The notes below the pieces were generated by a model, which was not told the origin of the DNA, ran no database searches, and saw nothing but the letters and a program-made list of their open reading frames with translations. DNA of 23,331 nucleotides from a virus. The stretch lies in the IMG/VR virus record IMGVR_UViG_3300043823_000609, positions 1 through 23,331 of that record; one strand, 5' to 3'. Position 1 is the stretch's first letter. Each line of letters opens with the position of its first letter. The translations under genes and the position numbers were made by a program. This document shows, piece by piece, positions 16,015 through 21,028 of the stretch.

Positions 16015-16048
16015 CGAGACCCCCTCCCTAGCCCAGGAGGGGGTCTCG
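16015..16048. terminator. Strong hairpin upstream of terS
   Basis: A perfect 13-bp inverted repeat (CGAGACCCCCTCC at 16015-16027, complement at 16036-16048) with an 8-nt loop. It lies 47 nt before the terS start on the minus strand. No T run follows on either strand, so it may be a terminator without a tail, a barrier to transcripts entering the late operon, or a structure tied to packaging. Confidence 0.5.
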
Positions 16049-16379
16049 CCATACCAGGAGCCGCTCGATGTAAAGCGGGACGATTGCTCGTCGTAGATGA
16101 GTGTCCGGTGTGTTTTGCATAGTGCAAGGGTTTCTTGATTTTCTTTTGCCTTGTCTGGCAGGGGGCGACACATAGGCCTGATGATTTGTGCTTGCGCTCT
16201 CGTGAGGGACCGGTGCAATGCCGCCGCCGCCCTACCGAGATACAAGGGGGGGGGGGCTTGCCAACGCCGGGGGCTGCCAACGCCGCGCCCTCGTTCGCCA
16301 TAGCGCGCCGTCACCATCTGCCACGCGGTCACTCGGTGCGGCGGTGCGCGTCCGATCACCCGATCACCCGCCCATGTCA

Positions 16380-16413
16380 CCCGATCGGGGGATTTCCAAG
16401 AATCCTCTTGACA
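16380..16413 (+). promoter_or_regulatory. Operator-like palindrome and -35-like box before the early genes
   Basis: CCCGATCGGG (16380-16389) is a perfect 10-bp palindrome following two CCGATCACC direct repeats. TTGACA, a consensus -35 hexamer, lies at 16408-16413, about 75 nt before the first early ATG. No good -10 box is found at 16-18 nt spacing; that position is occupied by the orphan GACTGTC. A host sigma-factor promoter controlled by a repressor is possible but not shown. Confidence 0.35.
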
Positions 16414-16429
16414 TTTGTCGCCTCCCCCT

Positions 16430-16436
16430 GACTGTC
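16430..16436 (-). promoter_or_regulatory. Orphan copy of the start-associated heptamer
   Basis: GGACAGTC on the minus strand (GACTGTCC on plus), with no start codon at 6-7 nt. Some 15 nt further is GGAGG with an ATG at 16414 opening a 16-codon frame. This may be a leader peptide or chance. Confidence 0.3.
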
Positions 16437-16488
16437 CTTTTCGTCACCTTCGCAAGTCGCGGCGGTGATTTGACTCAGGAGGTCAACG

Positions 16489-16749
16489 ATGTACCAGCCC
16501 ATGTGCACCAATTGCCAGGTGCAACCCGCACACCCGGATAACACCAGGTGCGCACCCTGCCACAACGCCGAAGTGGCGCGCCGCATGCCGGTGAACGCCG
16601 CGTGCGTTGGATGCGCTGCCCCCGTGCACGCCATCGGCAACGCAACCCCGCGATGCGACTCATGCTACGAGGCCTATATGACGGCCCGTTTCGCTGGCCG
16701 CCAGATCACCGCCGCCGACGTGGTGGCCGCTTGGGGAGGTGCTCGCTAA
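16489..16749 (+). CDS. Small double zinc-ribbon protein
   Basis: The protein is 86 residues with four CxxC pairs at Cys6/9, 21/24, 39/42 and 56/59. This layout suggests two four-cysteine zinc ribbons, CxxC-x11-CxxC and CxxC-x13-CxxC, which may have arisen by duplication. The C-terminal third is helical (ARFAGRQITAADVVAAWG). The start has a strong Shine-Dalgarno (AGGAGGTCAAC before ATG), and its stop overlaps the next ATG (TAATG). As the first gene of the early side it would be among the first expressed. Small zinc ribbons in phages often bind DNA or host polymerase, but no specific function can be assigned. Confidence 0.8.
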   Translation: MYQPMCTNCQVQPAHPDNTRCAPCHNAEVARRMPVNAACVGCAAPVHAIGNATPRCDSCYEAYMTARFAGRQITAADVVAAWGGAR

Positions 16750-17405
16750 TGGGCGCCCGCACCGTTCTGGCGTCGTTTGACTGGCGCGATGACCACTGTG
16801 GCGAACTTGCCGATGACCACGCGGACGATTTCTGCGACTGCGGCGAGTTCGCCCATGAGTCCGAGATCGAAGCTGCCAACGAGTACCTAACCGCCACGTG
16901 GTACCTCTGGCGTGGCAATAGCGCTAATCACCTGATCTCGTGCGAGGCGGACTCTTTCTCGAAGTTCACACCCCTCGAGCGCATTGCACGGAACTTGGGC
17001 GAGTTGTGGTCCGTCCCCGGCGTTGCGGTGGAGGATTTCGAGCTAACGCGTGACGCCGAGACTGGTGCACTTCATTTGGCACTCACAGTGGCCGGCGGCT
17101 CCCGGCGCGACGAAGGCGAACTGGTCCCGATTTCATTTGATCAGTGGTCGGCCTTTCACGGCTTGGGCTACCTGATCGGCGACGATGCGGTCGTCGCGGA
17201 TGCACTCGTGCTGCCCGTTGCGCTCCTGCGCCGTGCGGTCTTTGTGCGTAGCGAAGTGCCGACGGATCGGGTCATTCACCAACTGGCGCGGATGTGGGAG
17301 CCCTTGACCCCGCACGTGCGAGAAGTGGCCCTGACGCTATGGGAAGACGGCGCGACCCTCGAGCGGGCCATCTCTGCTGCCCGCGCCCTGGCCGCTATGG
17401 CATAA
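16749..17405 (+). CDS. Conserved-looking early protein of unknown function
   Basis: The protein is 218 residues, starting in the TAATG overlap with the zinc-ribbon gene; the frame is open further upstream but only inside that gene. The N-terminus is acidic and carries His and Cys residues close together (DDHCGELADDHADDFCDCGE at 14-33), which might bind metal. The middle is mixed alpha/beta. The C-terminal helix VALTLWEDGATLERAISAAR near 193-212 resembles a segment of the next gene product. No family was recognised. Good codon use, coupling and a full-length frame support it as a real gene. Confidence 0.75.
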   Translation: MGARTVLASFDWRDDHCGELADDHADDFCDCGEFAHESEIEAANEYLTATWYLWRGNSANHLISCEADSFSKFTPLERIARNLGELWSVPGVAVEDFELTRDAETGALHLALTVAGGSRRDEGELVPISFDQWSAFHGLGYLIGDDAVVADALVLPVALLRRAVFVRSEVPTDRVIHQLARMWEPLTPHVREVALTLWEDGATLERAISAARALAAMA

Positions 17406-17413
17406 CCCGCCCC

Positions 17414-17458
17414 GCCCGGGGCAACGCGTGACGCTGCGGATCGGATCCGCCCCCGGGC
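17414..17458 (+). other. Two nested hairpins between early genes
   Basis: GCCCGGGG (17414-17421) pairs with CCCCGGGC (17451-17458). Inside lies GCGGATC (17436-17442), one base, and GATCCGC (17444-17450), also perfectly paired. The inner and outer stems would stack end to end. The structure lies 8 nt after the 218-residue gene and 39 nt before the next start. It has no T run, so attenuation or transcript stabilisation is as likely as termination. Confidence 0.5.
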
Positions 17459-17497
17459 ACTGCGCAACACCGCGCTAACTGACCTGGAGGTCAACTG

Positions 17498-17749
17498 ATG
17501 TACACCACCCGCCAAACCGCCGCCGATGCCGCCGAGCTGACCCAAGGGGGCAACAACATGGCAACACTGTCCGACATCACCAGCAAGATGACGAGTTGGG
17601 AGCTCGGCATGGCTTTGTCACTCATGGAGGACGGCCTAGACGAGGCCACTGCCGTCATTGGGGCCCTCAAGTGGGGCGCCCGCTGCGAGGCAACCCGCCG
17701 CGCCGACGAGGCCAACACTGCCTATCTGGTTCTCTGCGCTGGCCACTGA
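17498..17749 (+). CDS. Small early protein of unknown function
   Basis: The protein is 83 residues, largely helical. The segment ALSLMEDGLDEATAVIGAL at 39-57 resembles the C-terminal helix of the upstream protein (AL-x-L-x-EDG), suggesting a shared small module. The start at 17498 has a ribosome site GGAGGTCAACTG, almost the same as that of the zinc-ribbon gene. The site lies inside a small inverted repeat, GACCT-GG-AGGTC. An internal ATG at 17558, with weaker purine-rich sequence before it, is a second possible start. Function unknown. Confidence 0.7.
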   Translation: MYTTRQTAADAAELTQGGNNMATLSDITSKMTSWELGMALSLMEDGLDEATAVIGALKWGARCEATRRADEANTAYLVLCAGH

Positions 17750-17837
17750 TCGGCACCCCAACCCCCGCGCATGCGCGCTACACGCCGGCCCGCAACCGGC
17801 GGCGGGGACCACTACCAGCACCTAGAGGAGGTGAGAC

Positions 17838-17954
17838 ATGACTGCCAAAGAGATCAAGGAACGCGAAGCCGAAGAAGCCCTGCGCCGCGAGGCCGAAGAG
17901 GCCCAACGTGACGACGACGCGCGGGCCGACAGGCACACCCGCCGGCCCGCATAG
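17838..17954 (+). CDS. 38-residue charged helical peptide
   Basis: A very short frame with a strong Shine-Dalgarno, GAGGAGG, 6 nt before the ATG at 17838. The product begins MTAKEIKEREAEEALRREAE and is almost all Glu, Ala, Arg, Lys and Asp for the first 25 residues, predicting one charged helix, then a basic end. The frame closes with TAG at 17952-17954, 7 nt before a terminator hairpin. The good ribosome site and the terminator right after it support translation. Function unknown; small acidic or amphipathic early peptides in phages often target host proteins. Confidence 0.6.
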   Translation: MTAKEIKEREAEEALRREAEEAQRDDDARADRHTRRPA

Positions 17955-17961
17955 ACACACA

Positions 17962-17989
17962 CCCCCGCCGGGCGTTGGGCGGGGGCTTT
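17962..17989 (+). terminator. Terminator after the first early gene group
   Basis: CCCCCGCC (17962-17969) pairs with GGCGGGGG (17978-17985) across an 8-nt loop, followed by CTTT. It lies 7 nt after the stop of the 38-residue gene and would end the 16489-17954 transcription unit. Confidence 0.65.
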
Positions 17990-18181
17990 GTGCCATCCGG
18001 GGTGCCCGTGAGTGCACTCGACGTGTCTACCTCTCACGCCCGCACCGGGCCGACCTATACCGAGACACCCGCCAGGCGTTCGCCGGCCCGTGAGAGTGCC
18101 ACGTCGTCCTGACCCGTGGCCCGAGAAGCGCCGGCCCGGCACGACCCGTCGCCGGCCTCGTATACCCCCCTCTGGCGGCTC

Positions 18182-18246
18182 GTGCGCGCGCACGCGGGGG
18201 CATGCGCTAAAATTTTTTTGCTAAGGGTCGCGCCCCGGGGTTTTTG
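18182..18246 (+). repeat. AT-rich/CTAAGG repeat element, copy A
   Basis: About 65 bp that align with 18599-18661. Shared parts in order are GTGC, CGCACG, CTA-x-AA with a run of T, CTAAGG, CGC, CCC-x-GGG and TTTTT. In this copy the last part is a full hairpin terminator. Confidence 0.55.
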
Positions 18247-18258
18247 CCCCGGGGTTTT
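18233..18258 (+). terminator. Strong T-tailed terminator
   Basis: CCCCGGGG at 18233-18240 and again at 18247-18254, separated by TTTTTG and followed by TTTT. Because CCCCGGGG is its own reverse complement, the two copies form an 8-bp GC-only stem. This is the best intrinsic terminator in the window. It could work on either strand, but the T tail favours plus. Confidence 0.75.
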
Positions 18259-18302
18259 CTGCTGTCTGTGCCGGCTTGGGCGGTGACTGACACACTGGTT
18301 GC

Positions 18303-18560
18303 ATGGGACATGACCCGCGACCACCCCTCGACGACGGCTGGGCCTTCCTTGACCCACTGACGGGCGAAGAGCTGGCGGGCTTTCACGACGCCATGGTGCG
18401 CGGGGCCGCAGCTGGCCGGTTGGCCGTCGAGCTTGCTGGTGATCTGCCTGACCCCGTGGCCGACGTCGATGCACACATCGCCGGCCTTGCTGCTGGCATC
18501 GATCGCATCCTGGCCGACGACGCCGAGGCCGACGTCGATGCTGGCCCCAGCCGGCCCTGA
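18303..18560 (+). CDS. Small acidic protein of unknown function
   Basis: The protein is 85 residues, Asp/Ala-rich and mainly helical (GEELAGFHDAMVRGAAAGRL, DAHIAGLAAGIDRILADDAE). The short word GCCGACGTCGATGC occurs twice near its 3' end. The start at 18303 lacks a clear ribosome site, and the gene stands alone between two copies of the AT-rich/CTAAGG element, so it may be its own transcription unit. Codon use looks like that of the neighbours. No family recognised; acidic small phage proteins include DNA mimics, but nothing specific supports that here. Confidence 0.55.
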   Translation: MGHDPRPPLDDGWAFLDPLTGEELAGFHDAMVRGAAAGRLAVELAGDLPDPVADVDAHIAGLAAGIDRILADDAEADVDAGPSRP

Positions 18561-18598
18561 TCCAGGTCGACGTCGCTATACCCCGGCCCAGCTCTTCG

Positions 18599-18661
18599 TG
18601 CCTGCGCACGGGGATGGTCATCTATAAATTTTTCCCTAAGGAACGCTCCCAGGGTTTTTCA
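18599..18661 (+). repeat. AT-rich/CTAAGG repeat element, copy B
   Basis: The counterpart of 18182-18246, about 417 bp downstream, just after the 85-residue gene. The core reads CTATAAATTTTTCCCTAAGG, then CGCTCCCAGGGTTTTT. The final hairpin is reduced to a few base pairs compared with copy A, so it is unlikely to terminate as well. Confidence 0.55.
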
Positions 18662-18838
18662 GGTGGGACCCCTTGCCTGGGACCCTCCGCGCGTGGATCT
18701 CATGTAGGTCGCGGCCTGGCGTGGTCGCACGGCCTCAAAGCTGGCTCCCTCGCATCACGATAAAACCCGGGAACGTTCCCATCGGTTCCCGACAGGTTCC
18801 CGGAACGCGGAACCGACCCAGCGTGTGTGTTCCGTTCC

Positions 18839-18866
18839 CGGTTCCCCCTATAAAGGGGGGGAACCG
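18839..18866 (+). promoter_or_regulatory. TATAAA-centred palindrome within the repeat array
   Basis: CGGTTCCCCC (18839-18848) and GGGGGAACCG (18857-18866) are perfect complements around TATAAAGG. Each arm holds one array repeat. TATAAA resembles a -10 box, so binding of the repeats would block it. No good -35 hexamer is seen 17 nt upstream. Confidence 0.45.
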
Positions 18867-18930
18867 AGGGAACTGATCACCACACTCTCGCGATGGGCAA
18901 CCGTCGTTTCCCCAGTGATTGCAAGGCTTT

Positions 18931-18960
18931 TTGATGATTTACCCCCCTGACATATAGGGT
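18931..18960 (+). promoter_or_regulatory. Candidate promoter for the replication operon
   Basis: TTGATG (18931-18936), 18 nt, then TAGGGT (18955-18960), matching the TANNNT -10 form common in actinobacteria; TATAGG at 18953 with 16-nt spacing is an alternative. It lies between two clusters of GGGAAC repeats, the nearest only 11 nt downstream, so the array could regulate it. The leader to the first ATG would be about 230 nt. Confidence 0.4.
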
Positions 18961-19197
18961 CATTTTTGCCCGGGAACCGATCGGGAACGTCGCCCCCTCT
19001 GTTCCCTACCGTTTGTCACCCCCCTCTGGGCACTTCGATACCCCAAACCGGGACCAAAAGTTCCCCGCGCCCCCTGGGGTCCCCCGAATATGTGATCTTC
19101 GCAACTTCTCCAAAACATCCGTGCACGGCGTCATCAGCACCGGACCGTCCTCTCTCGTCGGTGCCATCCGGGCATCGGCCACACCAGTGAGGACACG

Positions 19198-19494
19198 ATG
19201 ATTACCACACACAAGCCCAAGCCCATCCGGCTCACTCCCACCGCAATGCGTCTAGCCCCGCTCGTCCGTATGGGCGGCTGGTATGTAGACACCGAGCTCA
19301 TCGAGCAGCTCGGCGGCGTGGACGTCTCCACCTACTACCGCGCGCTCCACCAGCTCGCGGACCTCGGGATGATCACCTACACCGATCGCAACCGCGGACC
19401 CCAGAGCCCCTACTCGTATCGCCGCATCGACCCGATCGTCACCTCGACGATGTGGGACGTGCTCGGCCTGCGCATCTTCGGGGTAGGTGCCTGA
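19198..19494 (+). CDS. Winged helix-turn-helix DNA-binding protein
   Basis: The protein is 98 residues. Residues 28-60 form a helix-turn-helix (DTELIEQLGGVDVSTYYRAL, then HQLADLGMI) and residues 60-78 a basic wing (YTDRNRGPQSPYSYRRID). This is the plan of small MarR/replication-initiator-type winged helices. GAGGAC before the ATG is a modest ribosome site. Its stop overlaps the ATPase start (TGATG), so the two are probably made together. With the GGGAAC array just upstream, the simplest idea is that it binds that array, as origin initiator, operon repressor, or both. Binding is inferred from adjacency only. Confidence 0.75.
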   Translation: MITTHKPKPIRLTPTAMRLAPLVRMGGWYVDTELIEQLGGVDVSTYYRALHQLADLGMITYTDRNRGPQSPYSYRRIDPIVTSTMWDVLGLRIFGVGA

Positions 19495-20714
19495 TGTCGG
19501 CCATCTACGACCACGACGAAGCCGCCATCGCCGCCATCATGGCCGACGGCGACCAGATGCCCGCGATGATGTCGTCAGGTGGTGCAGTCCGTCGACCCGC
19601 TGTCGAGAAGCCCGCTGTCGAGGTCCCGTCCTTCTTCGGTGACGACTGGGACGAGGACGAGCCCGAGATTGCCCCAGAGCTCACAGTTGTCGACGGTGGC
19701 CACCCGCTCTACTACCCAGGGCTCGACCACGTCATCGCGGGGCCGGCCGGCACGGGCAAGACCTGGATCGCATTGGCGAGCATCGCTGAGCTGGTCCAAG
19801 ACAACCCGGCCGCGATGGCCCTTTTCATCGACTACGAGGACACCCGGTCCCGTATGAAGCAGCGCTTGAAGGCGTTGGGCGTGACCCGCGAGCAAGCGTC
19901 GCGCATTGCCTACTGGCAGCCGTCGGGCTACATCTCGCCGGCCACCCTGTATGGCCAGGCGTTCCACCGCTGGCTCGATGACTACATGGTGGAGCTGATC
20001 GTGCTCGACAGTGTCGCGATGTCCATGGTGAGCGGTGGGCTCGACGAGAACAGTGCGCACGACGCAACGACCTGGTGGAACGACGTCGTCGTGCCGATGA
20101 ACCGACGCGGTTTGACGTCGATCCGCATCGACCACACCGGTCACGCAACGCCCGACCAGCCCATCCGGGCGCGCGGGTCAGCAGCCAAGCTCGACCGAGT
20201 GGCCGGCGCCGCCTATGTCGTCACGGCCATCAAGCCGTTTAGCCGCGAGCAGGGTGGCGAGCTCAAGATGGTCTGCTCCAAGGACCGCGGTGGCTTCCAC
20301 ACCAAGGGCAAGGCCGCGGCCATGGTCCACATCGACATTTCCGACCTGGACGGGACCGAGCACCTGCGTGTGCGCTTCGTAGCGCCCGCCTCGACCGTTC
20401 GCGGCGCCGCCGGGTTCCGTCCGACCACGCTCATGGAACGCGCGTGCAAGGTTGCCGTCGACCACGGCGAGCCGATCACCCGCACTGCGTTGCGCAACCT
20501 CGTGGGCGGCAAGGCCGAGTACACCAACTCAGCCATCGGCATCCTCATCGACGAGGGGTATTTGGTTCGCGACACCGGCGACAGCCGTGGCCCGCTCACG
20601 GTTGCCCGCGTCTACCTGGCCAAGGAAGACCCGACCAGTGACGACTTCGACCCGGCCAGCCCGGTCGCTCGCACCGTCTTGTCGGACTTCACCGAAGAAA
20701 GCGTGTTCGACTGA
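19494..20714 (+). CDS. RepA/RecA-type replicative ATPase
   Basis: From the ATG in the TGATG overlap the protein is 406 residues. After an acidic, disordered-looking N-terminus, a RecA-fold core carries Walker A GPAGTGKT at 83-90, FIDYED at 111-116 and a Walker B ELIVLD at 167-172. These are followed by a polar segment RIDHTGH at 211-217, which matches the 'DH~~k' motif of RepA-like helicases, and RGSAAKLDRVAGAAYVV. Residues about 310-375 look like a C-terminal winged helix (TRTALRNLVGGKAEYTNSAI, then LIDEGYLV). Proteins of this AAA_25/RepA group act as hexameric helicases or loaders at phage and plasmid origins. No primase or polymerase is encoded nearby, so host enzymes probably complete replication. 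An ATG at 19452 is disfavoured because it lies inside the upstream gene. Confidence 0.88.
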   Translation: MSAIYDHDEAAIAAIMADGDQMPAMMSSGGAVRRPAVEKPAVEVPSFFGDDWDEDEPEIAPELTVVDGGHPLYYPGLDHVIAGPAGTGKTWIALASIAELVQDNPAAMALFIDYEDTRSRMKQRLKALGVTREQASRIAYWQPSGYISPATLYGQAFHRWLDDYMVELIVLDSVAMSMVSGGLDENSAHDATTWWNDVVVPMNRRGLTSIRIDHTGHATPDQPIRARGSAAKLDRVAGAAYVVTAIKPFSREQGGELKMVCSKDRGGFHTKGKAAAMVHIDISDLDGTEHLRVRFVAPASTVRGAAGFRPTTLMERACKVAVDHGEPITRTALRNLVGGKAEYTNSAIGILIDEGYLVRDTGDSRGPLTVARVYLAKEDPTSDDFDPASPVARTVLSDFTEESVFD

Positions 20715-21028
20715 TGAAGCCAAACATTGTCCGAATGGACAACCCTGACGGCTGGGCGTATGACGACCTACAGCAGCGCTTCCCCATCATCAAGGGTCTC
20801 GGCCCCAAGCCTCTTGGGTTTTGCTTTGTCGTGCTCGACGAAGAGCACCCGGCTCACCCGTTCGTCATGGAGATGTACCAAGAGGGTGTCTTGCTCAATC
20901 GCTCGTACCCCGCCTGGGAGCGACTCGAAGCGATGGCTCAGAAAGATGTTGCCGCCCCGTGTCACGCACGGACCGTAGATACCGACAGCACGGATGTTCC
21001 GTGCGTCACACATGGAGGACAACCATGA
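20714..21028 (+). CDS. Early protein of unknown function
   Basis: The protein is 104 residues, coupled to the ATPase gene by a TGATG overlap. The N-terminal 75 residues look globular, mixed alpha/beta (FCFVVLDEEHPAHPFVMEMY, SYPAWERLEAMAQ). The C-terminal 25 are polar with two Cys and two His (PCHARTVDT, VPCVTHGGQP) and are encoded by an inverted-repeat region, so that tail may be shaped by DNA or RNA structure rather than by protein function. No family recognised; presumed part of the replication operon. Confidence 0.7.
   Translation: MKPNIVRMDNPDGWAYDDLQQRFPIIKGLGPKPLGFCFVVLDEEHPAHPFVMEMYQEGVLLNRSYPAWERLEAMAQKDVAAPCHARTVDTDSTDVPCVTHGGQP
20959..21011 (+). other. Inverted repeat at a gene junction
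   Basis: GTGTCACGCACGGA (20959-20972) and TCCGTGCGTCACAC (20998-21011) are complementary except for one position. A second copy of GCACGGA at 20988-20994 forms a tighter 7-bp hairpin with 20998-21004 over a 3-nt loop. The two structures exclude each other. They sit 14 nt before the next ATG, close to its ribosome site. Confidence 0.5.

Larger units (their letters stand above)
15969..16488. other. Non-coding divergent region between late and early operons
   Basis: These 520 bases separate terS (leftward) from the first early gene (rightward). No frame here looks like a real gene. It holds, in order: the heptamer before terS; a 13-bp hairpin (16015-16048); an AT-richer stretch around 16110-16160; a run of 11 G (16246-16256) flanked by CAAG and CTTG; direct repeats of CCGATCACC (16352 and 16360) beside the palindrome CCCGATCGGG (16380-16389); TTGACA at 16408-16413; and an orphan GACTGTCC at 16430-16437. 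By position it should contain the late promoter, the early promoter and, if the phage uses one, the packaging site recognised by terminase. Confidence 0.75.
17955..18302. other. Non-coding stretch with hairpins and repeats
   Basis: These 348 bases lack a convincing gene. They contain two terminator-like hairpins (17962-17989 and 18233-18258), the palindrome GAGTGCACTC (18010-18019), an 8-bp inverted repeat CTCTCACG/CGTGAGAG (18031-18038, 18089-18096), copies of CGCCGGCCCG (18081-18090, 18129-18138, with earlier ones at 17783 and 17940), and the first copy of an AT-rich/CTAAGG element. Confidence 0.6.
18769..19065. repeat. GGGAAC/GTTCCC repeat array (iteron or operator cluster)
   Basis: GGGAAC or its complement occurs at 18769, 18775, 18785, 18796, 18834, 18841, 18859, 18868, 18972, 18983, 19001 and 19060, with partial GGAAC/GTTCC copies at 18802, 18809 and 18829. 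The first two form the 12-bp palindrome GGGAACGTTCCC (18769-18780). Several neighbours are 9-11 bp apart (18775/18785/18796; 18859/18868; 18972/18983), about one helical turn. Many carry an extra C or G, giving GGGAACC/GGTTCCC. Such spacing is expected for a protein binding cooperatively on one face of DNA, as in plasmid iterons or repressor arrays. Confidence 0.75.
18561..19197. other. Non-coding control region, candidate replication origin
   Basis: These 637 bases lie before the winged-helix and ATPase genes. They contain the second AT-rich/CTAAGG element, the GGGAAC repeat array, a TATAAA-centred palindrome and a promoter-like sequence. The frames here translate to Pro/Ser-rich sequence without start signals. 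Iterated repeats, AT-rich patches and adjacent initiator-like genes make this the best candidate origin in the window. Confidence 0.65.

Noticed and set aside
15969-16301. N-terminal extension of the small terminase to an ATG at 16301
   Set aside because: The added 111 residues are Pro/Arg-rich with no family likeness, run through a 13-bp hairpin, and have no start signal, while 15968 has one.
16000-16640. Overlapping minus-strand frames at 16000-16380 and 16377-16640 and a plus frame at 16135-16431
   Set aside because: All translate to low-quality Arg/Pro/Cys-rich sequence without ribosome sites; they are chance frames in a GC-rich control region.
18673-19190. Plus-strand frames at 18673-18876 and 18966-19190 inside the repeat array
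   Set aside because: Pro/Ser/Arg-rich products without start signals; the DNA repeats explain the sequence better than coding does.
19575-20144. Long minus-strand frame opposite the ATPase gene
   Set aside because: A shadow of the real plus-strand gene, which has clear Walker motifs.
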